64,000 nt of DNA, from assembly GCF_025499465.1 (NCBI RefSeq), contig NZ_JAIMCA010000002.1, positions 788,573-852,572 of the forward strand. The letters run 5' to 3'. The stretch comes from Allobosea sp. BH3 (GTDB lineage: Bacteria > Pseudomonadota > Alphaproteobacteria > Rhizobiales > Beijerinckiaceae). This document shows, piece after piece, positions 44,322-54,630 of this stretch; within the stretch, counting starts at the first letter, position 1, and every line of letters begins with the position of its first letter. The notes below the pieces were generated by a model that saw only the letters and a list, made by a program, of their open reading frames with translations, did not search any database and was not told where the DNA came from. A program made the position numbers and the translations under genes.

Positions 44322-46603
44322 GACCGCTCAGCCGCGTCGCCTTCATCGGCAACTCTTTGCCCCGCCGCTGCGGGATCGCGACCTTCACCACGGATCTGCA
44401 GCAGGCGGTCGCGTCGTCCGGGGCGGGCATGGAGACCACGATCGTCGCCATGAACGACCGTGGCCATAGCTACGACTATCCGCTCGAAGTCCAGTGCCAG
44501 ATCAGCGACGAACGGCTCGAAGACTATGTCCGCGCCGCCGACTTCCTGAACGAGGGCGGGTTCGACGTCGTCTGCCTCCAGCACGAGTTCGGCATCTTCG
44601 GCGGCGAGGCCGGGGGGCACGTCATGGCGCTGTTGTCGCGCCTGACGATGCCCGTCGTCACCACGCTCCATACCGTTCTGGCGGAACCGACGTCGATGCA
44701 ACGCAACGTGATGGAGCGCATCGTCGACGCCTCGGCGCGCGTCATCGTCATGGCCGAGAAGGGGCGCGATCTGCTGCGCACCGTGTATCGGCTGCCTGCC
44801 GACAAGATCGAGGTGATCGCGCATGGCATTCCCGACTTCGCCTTTGTCGAGCCTGATGAAGCCAAGGAGCAATTAGGCTTTGGCAGCCACTCGGTCATCC
44901 TGACCTTCGGGCTGCTCTCGCCCAACAAGGGCATCGAGGTGATGATCGATGCTATGCCCTCGATCCTGAGGCGCCGGCGCGACGCCGTCTATGTGATCCT
45001 GGGCGCGACGCATCCCAATCTGGTCAGGGACCATGGCGAGACCTATCGCGAGAGCCTGATGGCCCGCGTACGGGAACTCGGGGTCGAGGACCACGTCGTC
45101 TTCCTCGACCAGTTCGTCGATCAGGCGACGCTGCTGGACTTCATCTCGATGTGCGACGTCTACGTCACGCCCTATCTCAATGAGGCGCAGATGACCTCGG
45201 GCACGCTGTCCTACAGTTTCGGGCTCGGCAAGGCGGTGGTCTCGACACCGTACTGGCATGCCCGCGAGCTGCTTGCCGACGGGCGCGGCATTCTGGTGCC
45301 GTTCGGCGATGCCGTCGCCATCGGCAATGAGATCGCCGGGTTGCTGACCGATGCGGCCCGGCGACAGGCCATGAGGCTGCGCGCCTATGCGAGCAGCCGC
45401 TCGATGACATGGGAGCGAACCGCGAAGCGCTACCTCACCACCTTCGAGGCGGCCCGACGCAGCCGCATGCTGAGCGTGATAGCCGGTGCCGCCCAGCCAA
45501 GACCCTCACCCCTTATGGCGGCGCCTCCCGAGATGCAGACCGGCCACCTTCTGGCCATGTGTGACGATACTGGACTGTTCCAGCACGCGATCCATTCCGT
45601 GCCCGATCGCGCGCATGGTTATTGCGTCGACGACAATGCCCGCGCTCTGCTCCTCGCCTGTGTGCTGAACGGCGCCGGCGAGCCGCGCCTGGAGGAAGCG
45701 CTGACGGGGCGGTTCGCCTCCTTCATCCAGCACGCCTGGAATCCGGAGAACCGGCGCTTCCGCAATTTCATGAGCTTCGACCGGCGCTGGCTGGAGGATG
45801 CCGGCTCGGAAGACAGCCACGGGCGGACACTCTGGGCGCTCGGCGTCTGCGCACGCGACGACGCGAGCGCTTCGCGGCGCCGATGGGCCGCCGCGCTGTT
45901 CGCCGAAGCTGTGCCCGCCGTCGAGGGCTTCACCTCCCCGCGCGCCTGGGCGTTCGCCCTGCTCGGTCTGGATGCGTGCTGCAGCCTCGCCGGTGCGCCC
46001 GACATTGCCATCTCGTTGCGCACGCTGCTCGCCAACCGCCTGCTCGGCCTGCTCTCGGCGGTCGAGACGCCCGACTGGGTCTGGTTTGAAGATGGCCTGT
46101 CCTATGACAATGCGCGCCTGCCCCAAGCCCTCATCGCAACGGGCGTATCGATGAAGGCTTCGGCTTATCTCGAAGCCGGCTTGCGTTCGCTGCGTTGGCT
46201 TACGGCACTCCAGACCACGCCAGCGGGCTTGTTCAGGCCGGTCGGCTCGGACAGTTTTGGCGACAGGCGCATCGCTCCGAAGGCCTTCGATCAGCAGCCT
46301 CTGGAAGCAACCGCGACCATTTCCGCCTGCCTCGCAGCCTGGCGCGCCGATGGCGATACGCAATGGCGTACCGAAGCCGATCGCGCCTTCGCCTGGTTTC
46401 TCGGCCACAACGATCTCTCGTCGCCGCTGGTCGATCTGGACACCGGCGCCTGCCGCGATGGATTGCATCGCGACAGGCCGAATGAGAACCGCGGAGGCGA
46501 ATCTGCGGTATCCTATCTTCTCAGCCTCGCCGAAATTCGACAGCTCGCCCGCATCAGCGAGGACCGCCCAAAATTGGCACAACTTCAGGCCCTGCGCGCC
46601 TGA
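44318..46603 (+). CDS. GT4-type glycosyltransferase fused to a C-terminal helical toroid domain
   Basis: The 761-residue protein has a GT-B glycosyltransferase in residues 1-390. VAFIGNSLPRRCGIATFT shapes the N-terminal nucleotide fold, and FGLLSPNKGIEVMIDAMPSI and NEAQMTSGTLSYSFGLGKAV carry the family 4 donor-site pattern. From about residue 400, VPDRAHGYCVDDNARALLLA and later repeats look like an (alpha/alpha)-toroid glycosidase-type domain. Such fusions occur beside GH130 genes in rhizobia. Overlap with the isomerase gene and the GH130 gene 38 bases downstream suggests synthesis or turnover of a mannoside; the product is not known. Cytoplasmic; no signal peptide. Confidence 0.85.
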   Translation: MRPLSRVAFIGNSLPRRCGIATFTTDLQQAVASSGAGMETTIVAMNDRGHSYDYPLEVQCQISDERLEDYVRAADFLNEGGFDVVCLQHEFGIFGGEAGGHVMALLSRLTMPVVTTLHTVLAEPTSMQRNVMERIVDASARVIVMAEKGRDLLRTVYRLPADKIEVIAHGIPDFAFVEPDEAKEQLGFGSHSVILTFGLLSPNKGIEVMIDAMPSILRRRRDAVYVILGATHPNLVRDHGETYRESLMARVRELGVEDHVVFLDQFVDQATLLDFISMCDVYVTPYLNEAQMTSGTLSYSFGLGKAVVSTPYWHARELLADGRGILVPFGDAVAIGNEIAGLLTDAARRQAMRLRAYASSRSMTWERTAKRYLTTFEAARRSRMLSVIAGAAQPRPSPLMAAPPEMQTGHLLAMCDDTGLFQHAIHSVPDRAHGYCVDDNARALLLACVLNGAGEPRLEEALTGRFASFIQHAWNPENRRFRNFMSFDRRWLEDAGSEDSHGRTLWALGVCARDDASASRRRWAAALFAEAVPAVEGFTSPRAWAFALLGLDACCSLAGAPDIAISLRTLLANRLLGLLSAVETPDWVWFEDGLSYDNARLPQALIATGVSMKASAYLEAGLRSLRWLTALQTTPAGLFRPVGSDSFGDRRIAPKAFDQQPLEATATISACLAAWRADGDTQWRTEADRAFAWFLGHNDLSSPLVDLDTGACRDGLHRDRPNENRGGESAVSYLLSLAEIRQLARISEDRPKLAQLQALRA

Positions 46604-46641
46604 GCCTTTGACAGAAACCGCACAGACAGATTGGGATCGTC

Positions 46642-48009
46642 TTGTCTCGACCCACTTTCCTGAACAGGCAGGCTCTTTATCTGCATCCCGACCCCGCGAG
46701 GGTCGTCGTGCGCAGGTTTGGCCCCGTTGGCGAGCCCAGGGATCTCCAACCTGCCGACAAGGCCAAGGCGAACCATATCGTCGACCGGGTGCTGTCGCTC
46801 ACCCCCAAGGAGGCGGCGAGCCTCCTCGCCGAGGTGCTGGAGAATTTCAAGGGGCGGCACCGCAATCTGCTGGAGAGGTTCGAGGCGCGCGCCGACGAGA
46901 TGGAGGGTGCCTTCGCCTCGCACCACCTCTTCACAGAGGTGCAGCGCCGGCTGGTCGGATCGTGTTTCCTGCACGAGTACTCGTTCGAGGCGGCGGCGCT
47001 CTTCAATCCGAGCATCGTTGCGCATCCCGACCAGTCCGGCGCTCCGGTGGGGGGGCAGCGCTTCGTGCTGAGCGTTCGCGCCGTCGGAGAGGGACATATC
47101 TCATCCCTGACGTTCCGCTCCGGATCGATCGCCGCCGACGGCAGCGTCAGCGTCGATCCGACCTCGCGTCTGGCGACGATCGCCACCCTGCACAACCGGA
47201 TGGCGCATCTCGAAGGTGAGGATGTCGAGGTCGTCTTTGCAGCCGATGGCGACATCAGCGAGCGGGTGATCTTCCCCGTGACGGCCTCCCAATCGAACGG
47301 CATCGAGGATGCGCGCTTCGTCGCATTTGCGGAAGACGACGGGACGGTCTTCCGCGCCACCTATACCGCCTATGACGGCAAGGCGATCCGGTCCGAGCTG
47401 ATCGAGACCCGTGACTTCCTGTCGTTTCGCATGTCGCCGCTGCGGGGCTCGGCCGCCGTGAACAAGGGCATGGCCTTGTTTCCGCGCAAGCTCGGCGGCC
47501 GGTACGCGATGATCTCGCGCCAGGACAATGAAAACCTCTACCTGATCTATTCGGACGACCTCCTGACCTGGAACGGCGGCATGCCGATCCTGAAGCCGCG
47601 TTTCCCCTGGGAGTTCGTCCAGATCGGCACCTGCGGCTCGCCCATCGAGCTGGACGAAGGCTGGCTGCTCTTGATCCACGGCGTGGGGCCGGTCCGAAGA
47701 TACACGATCGGCGCGGTTCTGCTTGACAAGGCAGACCCGTCCAAAGTGCTCGCCCGCTCGCGCGAGCCCTTCGTCCGGCCCGAGCCTTCGGAGCGCGAAG
47801 GGTATGTTCCCAATGTCGTCTACACCTGTGGCGCGATGCGCCAGGGCGACATGATCATCTTGCCATACGCGGTCTCCGATACCTTCTGCCAATTCGCCAC
47901 GGTCAAGACCGCCGCGCTGCTGCAGTCGATGGAACTCTGCGACACATTCCAGACCGCGATGGAACAGGCTCGCTTGGCCAATGGCGATAAGCCGCCGCGG
48001 GTATCCTGA
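46642..48009 (+). CDS. GH130 family glycosidase/phosphorylase (beta-mannoside type)
   Basis: The 455-residue protein fits the five-bladed propeller GH130 family, whose members phosphorolyse or hydrolyse beta-mannosides. SNGIEDARFVAFAEDDGT carries the conserved catalytic Asp of the EDxR motif, and FNPSIV and TCGSPIELDEGWLLL are family landmarks. The N-terminal 100 residues form a helical extension. The start appears to be TTG at 46642, since no suitable ATG precedes the conserved region. With the isomerase and the GT4 fusion it forms a mannose-centred operon. Phosphorylase versus hydrolase activity cannot be told from sequence by eye. Confidence 0.85.
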   Translation: MSRPTFLNRQALYLHPDPARVVVRRFGPVGEPRDLQPADKAKANHIVDRVLSLTPKEAASLLAEVLENFKGRHRNLLERFEARADEMEGAFASHHLFTEVQRRLVGSCFLHEYSFEAAALFNPSIVAHPDQSGAPVGGQRFVLSVRAVGEGHISSLTFRSGSIAADGSVSVDPTSRLATIATLHNRMAHLEGEDVEVVFAADGDISERVIFPVTASQSNGIEDARFVAFAEDDGTVFRATYTAYDGKAIRSELIETRDFLSFRMSPLRGSAAVNKGMALFPRKLGGRYAMISRQDNENLYLIYSDDLLTWNGGMPILKPRFPWEFVQIGTCGSPIELDEGWLLLIHGVGPVRRYTIGAVLLDKADPSKVLARSREPFVRPEPSEREGYVPNVVYTCGAMRQGDMIILPYAVSDTFCQFATVKTAALLQSMELCDTFQTAMEQARLANGDKPPRVS

Positions 48010-48063
48010 TCGGGCGCCGGGATGACCATTTCGGCGTCCGGCGACATCTTTTCGGCGCGCCAA

Positions 48064-48108
48064 CGACGTCCGCTTTCCGGCGGAAGCTCGATGTCTGGTA
48101 ATGGCGCG
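48064..48108 (+). repeat. Dispersed intergenic double-motif repeat, copy D
   Basis: GTCCGCTTTCCGGC starts at 48068 and GTCTGGTAATGGCGC at 48093, exactly 25 bases apart, with CTCGAT before the second half. It lies 55 bases after the GH130 stop. Confidence 0.7.
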
Positions 48109-48474
48109 GTGGAGAATTGATCCGCCTAGTTTGATGGAATTAACCCGTGGCTTCAATCGGTCAGTGGTTCTGACAGATCCCTGCGTATTTCACTCGCCGA
48201 GCGGCGCAGCCTCTCCATAGCTTCGATGGTGGCCCGAGCCCCCTCCTCACCGACAAAGAAAAGGTGGTTGCCGTATCCTTGGGGACGGCTTGGGCTTGCA
48301 TTGGGAAGCCTTTGACCTCGATCTGTCGGTTTTGGGCGTAATGGCCGGCAGATTTGAACCAAAGCGGACCTAACCCGTCGAGCCGGCCTAGCGAGCTCTG
48401 TGGAAGAAGCTACGGCATCGCGAGCTAACAGGGCGATTTCAGTGGGCGACGAAAGTGTAGCCCACACGCCAACC

Positions 48475-48520
48475 AGGTCCGCTTTTTGGCAGTGGCCCAA
48501 TGTCCGCTCACCGCGCCCGG
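48475..48520 (+). repeat. Dispersed intergenic double-motif repeat, copy E
   Basis: GTCCGCTTTTTGGC starts at 48477 and GTCCGCTCACCGCG at 48502, 25 bases apart, with CCCAAT before the second half. An inverted fragment (AAGCGGACCT near 48361) lies 115 bases upstream. Confidence 0.7.
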
Positions 48521-48655
48521 CAGGCGAGGTATCTTGTCCGTTCGCTGACGCGATCTTGCGTTGCTCGATCCGAGGTTTATTCAATCTTGACGCTGTCGCC
48601 GGAGGACATGAATGCTGCGCGAGAGCATACAGGATTTCATCGCATTCAGACGATA

Positions 48656-49369
48656 TCACTTTGGATGAGGTTGAACGGGTGTTGATCTGATCTTGACCCC
48701 AGACATTCGGGCGAGGAGCCTCATCGCATAGTGAGAAAGCGCTACGGACAGGCCGAAAATGGCCGTTGCCCGGGCAAAAAATGCCAGGGCATCGTTCTCG
48801 AAATCCCAGAACGCAAAGGTCGTCTGCATCAGAACTTTTGAGCCCACGCCCAGAGCCGACAGACTGTCAATTCCGAGCCCTGCCACGAAAGCTGTCGCAA
48901 TCCGCATCAGCCCAGTCCGAACCCGGCTTTCGGAGGTGATGCCGAGCATTCTTCGGGCCACGGCCATCAGCATGCCCCACTGCAGCCCAACATGAAGTCC
49001 GGCACCGATCAGCACCAGGTAGCCGGCCGACGCATGCAGCTGACGGGCCGTGAATGTGCTGGTGAGAGGCAGGAAGCTAAAAAAAGCGCGTTGGGAAATG
49101 ATGATGCTCGTCACGAGAAGCTCCAACATCGTCGCCAGGAAGATCAGATTCAGCGCCTTAGCCACGTTGCTGCGCGGAGACGCCCGCAGCCGCGCGAGCG
49201 TCCCGTACCAGCGCCGGTTGAAGACATTGTGGGCGATCAGCAAGGCGAACATCGCCGTGCCGATCAGCTCGTGCACCACGTTTCCGCGCCAGTCATAGGC
49301 TAGCGCGGCCAGGAGGAGCGCTGCAGCCAACGCATCAAGCGCCAGCCGCAGACGGAAAACGGGTTTCAA
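48656..49369 (-). CDS. DUF4405 / cytochrome b-like integral membrane protein
   Basis: The 237-residue protein has about five or six hydrophobic segments. Histidines inside or near helices are in GNVVHELIGTAMFALLIAHN, ARQLHASAGYLVLIGAGLHV and ALSHYAM, a layout suited to bis-His haem b as in DUF4405 and cytochrome b561 relatives. The start TTG at 49369 overlaps the stop of the P460 gene (TTGA); an ATG at 49444 would place the start deep inside that gene. Coupling to a c-type cytochrome suggests a membrane electron-transfer pair. Confidence 0.75.
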   Translation of the reverse strand: MKPVFRLRLALDALAAALLLAALAYDWRGNVVHELIGTAMFALLIAHNVFNRRWYGTLARLRASPRSNVAKALNLIFLATMLELLVTSIIISQRAFFSFLPLTSTFTARQLHASAGYLVLIGAGLHVGLQWGMLMAVARRMLGITSESRVRTGLMRIATAFVAGLGIDSLSALGVGSKVLMQTTFAFWDFENDALAFFARATAIFGLSVALSHYAMRLLARMSGVKIRSTPVQPHPK

Positions 49370-49830
49370 GGCAGATAGGACTGCATACGGTCCCAGGTGA
49401 ACAGGAAGTCGCTTCTGGCCTGGGAGCCGTGGCACGACATGCACCGGTCGCCTGTTGCCGTCCGGCGCACCTGCCGGTTCAGGTCGAACTGCTGAAAATG
49501 CCAGTCGCCGTTGCGCACCTCGGCCGGGAAGTCAGCACCCCAATTCACGCCCTTTTCCATGACAAAATACTCTGTCAGGGCGTTGTTCTTCCAGATTCCC
49601 AGAACGAGCTGAGTGCCAGGAGGCAGCGGCTTGCCAGCCTTGGCAATCGCCAATGTCTCTCGCGTCGCAAAGGCCTCTTCCTTGGCCGAGCCCCGATCAT
49701 AGGTCGCGTAGAGCACATACTCGTCGAAGTCCTTCGGAAATGTGGCGCGGCTGGTCTGCGCCAACGCGGCCGAACTCAGAATGCCGACAAGCGCCGCGAA
49801 CGCGGCCAGAAAACTCCACCTGCGATGCAT
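49366..49830 (-). CDS. Cytochrome P460 family protein
   Basis: The 154-residue periplasmic haem protein has a signal peptide of about 24 residues (WSFLAAFAALVGILSSAALA then QTSR). The single haem motif CMSCH (CxxCH) near residue 134 is in the C-terminal position normal for P460. FPKDFDEYVLYATYDRG and YFVMEKGVNWGADFP also match the family. P460 proteins oxidise hydroxylamine or detoxify NO-related species, or act as general redox carriers; which applies here is unknown. It is translationally coupled to the DUF4405 membrane protein. Confidence 0.85.
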   Translation of the reverse strand: MHRRWSFLAAFAALVGILSSAALAQTSRATFPKDFDEYVLYATYDRGSAKEEAFATRETLAIAKAGKPLPPGTQLVLGIWKNNALTEYFVMEKGVNWGADFPAEVRNGDWHFQQFDLNRQVRRTATGDRCMSCHGSQARSDFLFTWDRMQSYLP

Positions 49831-49861
49831 ATATCGCCCCTCTTTTATGATGGATGGAAGG

Positions 49862-50539
49862 TCAGCCGTGAATGGTGACGGTCGCTTCGACCGGCTCGCG
49901 CGGCATCCGGTCGCGATTGGCTGGCGCGTCGAGCTTCGGGAAGCCGAACGAAATGCCGTAGAGCAGCTTCAGGTCGCTGGAGATCCCGAGCACCTCGCGC
50001 ACCGTGTCGGCGTAGAAGCCGAGGACGGTCTGCGGCACGCCGCCAAGCCCGTGTGAAGCGAGCGACAGCAGGAAGGTCTGCCCGTACATGCCGAGGTCGC
50101 CGGCAACGCGGACGCTGTCGCCCACGACCGAATTGAACAGGAATGCCGCATGGGGCGCGCCGAAGAACGAGAGGTTCAGGGCGCCTGCCTGTGCGCGGCC
50201 TTCACGGTCCTCACGGGTAATCCCCAGGCTGCTGTAGTAGGCCTTACCCTGGGCTCGGCGCCGATCGTCATAGGCACCGAAAAAGGCGTCATCGTCCCAG
50301 GAATAGTCTGGCGACAGCTGGCCGGCCGCCGCTGCCTTGAGCAAGGCAGCCGAGAGCTGATCTCGCTTTGCGCCACTGACGATGTGGACGTTCCAAGGCT
50401 GGGTGTTGCAGTTCGAGGGCGCCAGAGCAGCGTCCTCGAGCACGGCCCGAATGATGGACTCCGGCACGGGATCGGGCTTGAAACCCCGATAGGAGCGCCG
50501 CGCGCGCACTGTGTCGTGGAATGACATGGCGGCGTTCAT
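49862..50539 (-). CDS. Nitroreductase family protein
   Basis: The 225-residue FMN-dependent oxidoreductase begins with MSFHDTVRARRSYRGFKPDP, the classic RRSxRxF flavin-binding start of the nitroreductase fold. It continues with EDAALAPSNCNTQPWNVHIV and GLGGVPQTVLGFYADTVREV. ATG at 50539 lies just after the OYE gene's stop; an internal ATG at 50527 is the alternative. It would reduce nitro compounds or quinones with NAD(P)H in the cytoplasm. Together with the OYE and AKR genes it forms a LysR-linked reductase group. Confidence 0.9.
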   Translation of the reverse strand: MNAAMSFHDTVRARRSYRGFKPDPVPESIIRAVLEDAALAPSNCNTQPWNVHIVSGAKRDQLSAALLKAAAAGQLSPDYSWDDDAFFGAYDDRRRAQGKAYYSSLGITREDREGRAQAGALNLSFFGAPHAAFLFNSVVGDSVRVAGDLGMYGQTFLLSLASHGLGGVPQTVLGFYADTVREVLGISSDLKLLYGISFGFPKLDAPANRDRMPREPVEATVTIHG

Positions 50540-50541
50540 TT

Positions 50542-51696
50542 CTAGGCGACTTCCATCGCATTAGGCGCAGTGGCCGGGGCCTCGACGCTAAACCAGCCGG
50601 GGGTGCCTTCTATGACGTCCCAGAGCTTGCCCGGAACGTCAGCCTGCTCGGCCGCCGATGCGGAAATGGAGAGCTTGACGCTTCCTCCACGCCCAGCCTT
50701 GGCCAGCTCCACCCAATCCGGATTGATGACCAGGCCCTGACCGACCGCGACCACCGAGAGGCCGGCCTGGATGGCCTGCTCCGCCTGGTCCGGGGTCCGC
50801 ACCTGTCCCGCTGCGATCAGCGGCGCCCGGCCTCGGATATACTCATGCACGACCGTCGCAATGGTCGGGCCGGAGGGGCTGTCAGCCGGCTTCTGCGACA
50901 GCACACTTCCCAGGGAAGTGTGGATGTAGCTCACGCCCGCTTCGATCAGGCGATCAATCAGCTGAAGAGAATCCGCGATACGCAGGCCGTCCTCCTGGCC
51001 TTCCTCGACCGAAATCCGGTAGCCGAGGGCAAATGGCCGATCAGCATGTTCTTCGATCGCTGCCTTGACCGCCGCTACGACCGACAACGGGAAGCGCATG
51101 CGGTTTTCAAGAGACCCGCCCCAGCGGTCGGTCCGTCGATTGAAATGCGGCGAGAAGAAATTCTGAATCAGGAAACCGTGCGCACCGTGCAATTCGACCC
51201 CGTCGAACCCGGCGGCAATGGCCCGCCTGGTTGCATCGGCAAAGGCCGAGACGACGCGCACGACCTCATCATCAGACAGCGCGCGCGGCATCAGACCGGG
51301 CGCGAACGGCCCCGCCTCGCCTTCAACCTCGCTGGCCGCGACGATGTCAGAGGTCAGCTCTGGCAGGGTTTTCACCCCTGCATGGAAGATCTGGAGGATC
51401 GCGGGCGCCCCGCCGCTCTTCGCCGCTGCCGCCAGGCGCGTCAGGCTGGGAATGAACATGTCGTCATGGGCGGCAAACTCCCCGGTGAACCCGATGCCGT
51501 TGGCCTGGACATGGGTACAGCCCGTGATGACCAATCCCACGTCGCCAGCACGGCGCCGATAATAGGCGACTTCATCATCGGAGACGGTGCCATCGTCGTT
51601 GCCGGCCCAGGTGGTCATCGGCGCCATGGCGACGCGGTTGCGCAGCACGAGGCCGGGCGCGAGTGTGAACGGCTGGAAAAGGGTGCTCGAGGTCAT
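50542..51696 (-). CDS. NADH:flavin oxidoreductase, old yellow enzyme family
   Basis: The 384-residue FMN-containing TIM-barrel reductase shows LFQPFTLAPGLVLRNRVAMA at the start, FDGVELHGAHGFLIQNFFSP near residue 175 and NRRTDRWGGSLENRMRFPLS after it, all standard OYE text. It reduces activated C=C bonds or nitro groups. ATG at 51696 was chosen because the family begins there; the ribosome site is weak. It sits two bases from the nitroreductase start and 79 bases from the aldo/keto reductase stop, in the same direction, suggesting a joint detoxification operon. Confidence 0.9.
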   Translation of the reverse strand: MTSSTLFQPFTLAPGLVLRNRVAMAPMTTWAGNDDGTVSDDEVAYYRRRAGDVGLVITGCTHVQANGIGFTGEFAAHDDMFIPSLTRLAAAAKSGGAPAILQIFHAGVKTLPELTSDIVAASEVEGEAGPFAPGLMPRALSDDEVVRVVSAFADATRRAIAAGFDGVELHGAHGFLIQNFFSPHFNRRTDRWGGSLENRMRFPLSVVAAVKAAIEEHADRPFALGYRISVEEGQEDGLRIADSLQLIDRLIEAGVSYIHTSLGSVLSQKPADSPSGPTIATVVHEYIRGRAPLIAAGQVRTPDQAEQAIQAGLSVVAVGQGLVINPDWVELAKAGRGGSVKLSISASAAEQADVPGKLWDVIEGTPGWFSVEAPATAPNAMEVA

Positions 51697-51775
51697 AATA
51701 GGGTGCCAGGTTGTTGGTGGATCATCGCGACGCACGGCCGGCGAAAGCGCCGGCTGGTGTCTTCGCGAGCTGAGA

Positions 51776-53086
<1,311 letters not shown>

Positions 53087-53980
53087 ATGAAACGGGATGA
53101 ACTCAACGATCTGGCGGCGTTCGTCGCCGTTGCGGAGGCCGGCAGCTTCACGCGTGCCGCCGCCAAGCTCGACATGTCTCAATCGGCATTGAGCCATGCG
53201 ATCCAGCAGCTCGAGGAGCGCCTTGGCATCCGATTGTTGGCACGCACAACGCGCAGCGTGTCGGCCACAGAAGCGGGTCGCCGCCTTTTGCGGACGTTGA
53301 AACCGGCCTTGTCTGAGATCTACGCGGAAATCGCGGGTCTGAGTGAGCTGCGGGACAAGCCGGCGGGCACGCTGAGGCTGACAACCGTCAAGCATGCGGC
53401 TGTTTCAGTGCTTTGGCCCAAATTGATGGGCTTCATGGCCGAGCATCCCGATGTGAAGGTGGAACTCTCGCTCGATGACGGGCTTACCGATATTGTTGCT
53501 CAAAACTTCGACGCTGGCGTGCGTCTGGGCGAAAGCGTCGAAACAGACATGATCGCTGTCCGCATTAGCCCTGATATTCGGTCGGCGATCGTCGGCTCTC
53601 CCGATTACTTTGAGGCCCATCCTGTCCCGGTCACGCCCCGGGACCTCGCCAAACATCAGTGCATCAACTACCGCCAGCGGGCTTCAGGCGGCCTCTATGC
53701 CTGGGAATTCGAGAAGGATGGCCAAGAGCTGACAGTGCGCGTCGAAGGCTCATTGATCATCAACGACGCCGACATGATCCTGCAGGCCGCCTTGGATGGC
53801 CGAGGGCTGGCCACCGTCTTTGCGGACCAGGCCGCCGGGCTCATCGCATCGGGAAAGCTCATCAGCGTCCTCGAGGATTGGTGCGCGCCCTATCCCGGGT
53901 TTTTCCTCTATTATCCGAGCCGCCGGCAGACGCCGCCCGCACTGACGGCCTTGGTCGACGCACTACGCCATCGCAGCTAG
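53087..53980 (+). CDS. LysR family transcriptional regulator
   Basis: The 297-residue regulator has an N-terminal HTH (LAAFVAVAEAGSFTRAAAKL then MSQSALSHAIQQLEERLG) and a C-terminal effector domain. TTRSVSATEAGRRLL in the linker is typical of the group that often regulates reductases and drug-modifying enzymes. It is divergent from the AKR-OYE-nitroreductase run and upstream of the molybdenum hydroxylase genes, so it could control either or both. The effector is probably a toxic carbonyl or quinone; inferred. Confidence 0.9.
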   Translation: MKRDELNDLAAFVAVAEAGSFTRAAAKLDMSQSALSHAIQQLEERLGIRLLARTTRSVSATEAGRRLLRTLKPALSEIYAEIAGLSELRDKPAGTLRLTTVKHAAVSVLWPKLMGFMAEHPDVKVELSLDDGLTDIVAQNFDAGVRLGESVETDMIAVRISPDIRSAIVGSPDYFEAHPVPVTPRDLAKHQCINYRQRASGGLYAWEFEKDGQELTVRVEGSLIINDADMILQAALDGRGLATVFADQAAGLIASGKLISVLEDWCAPYPGFFLYYPSRRQTPPALTALVDALRHRS

Positions 53981-54148
53981 GGGCACTTTTCGGCTGGGCT
54001 ATTTATCGAATGCGTGCATAAGCCCAAGCTGAATTCCCCTCATAGTCGCTACATTGCACCCATTGTAACCTTCGCGGGACTGATCGCTGTCGAAGTGCGG
54101 GCATGCCTGCATTCCCTCAGGTCGATCCGAAACCCCAAGGAGCGCATC

Positions 54149-54619
54149 ATGCAGATTGTCGTGAATGGCCGCGAGCACACGCTCGATCTCGACCCCGGCA
54201 CGCCAATCCTATGGGCTCTTCGCGACACCCTGGGCATGACCGGCACCAAGTTTGGCTGCGGCGCCGCGCTGTGTGGCGCTTGCACCATCCATCTCGATGG
54301 CGAGCCGACCCGCTCGTGCAGCACGCCGATTTCTGAGGCCGTTGGAAAGCAGATCACGACGATCGAGGCCGTCGCTGCCGGCGACCATCGTATCGGGGCT
54401 GCGGTGCATGTCGCGTGGGTCAAGCACGACGTTGCTCAATGCGGCTACTGCCAGAGCGGGCAGATCATGAGCGCAACCGCCCTCATCAAATCGCTTCCGG
54501 CCGGCAAGCAGCCAACACCCGACGAGATCGACACCGCAATGGCCGGTAACATCTGCAGGTGCGGGACATATGCCCGCATCCGCGCCGCCATCGCCGATGC
54601 TTCACGTAGCCTGGTCTAA
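54149..54619 (+). CDS. (2Fe-2S)-binding subunit of a molybdenum hydroxylase (IorA-like)
   Basis: The 156-residue protein binds two [2Fe-2S] clusters. The plant-type N-terminal cluster is formed by GCGAALCGACTIHLDGEPT and a following CST, and the helical C-terminal cluster by QCGYCQSGQI and ICRCGTYARI. It resembles the small subunit of isoquinoline 1-oxidoreductase and aldehyde-oxidising relatives. ATG at 54149 is set by AAGGAG; longer frames lack similarity. The large subunit follows after 11 bases. No separate FAD subunit is present, as is normal for the Ior type, so electrons go to a cytochrome or other acceptor. Confidence 0.93.
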   Translation: MQIVVNGREHTLDLDPGTPILWALRDTLGMTGTKFGCGAALCGACTIHLDGEPTRSCSTPISEAVGKQITTIEAVAAGDHRIGAAVHVAWVKHDVAQCGYCQSGQIMSATALIKSLPAGKQPTPDEIDTAMAGNICRCGTYARIRAAIADASRSLV

Positions 54620-54630
54620 GGGGGCGAGCG

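Larger units (their letters stand above)
48010..48655. other. Intergenic region with two dispersed repeats
   Basis: This is a gap of 646 bases between the GH130 gene and the convergent DUF4405 gene. It contains repeat copies D and E. A 168-codon - strand frame at 48153-48659 runs through copy E and reads as arginine- and proline-rich translation of repeat sequence. Only its last 35 codons (from FVGEEGARATIEAMERLRRS) look protein-like and may be a gene fragment. No RNA gene or terminator was recognised. Confidence 0.45.

Noticed and set aside
48153..48659. A 168-codon - strand frame in the gap after GH130
   Set aside because: Most of it is translation of the dispersed repeat; only the last part looks protein-like, and no start or ribosome site supports it.
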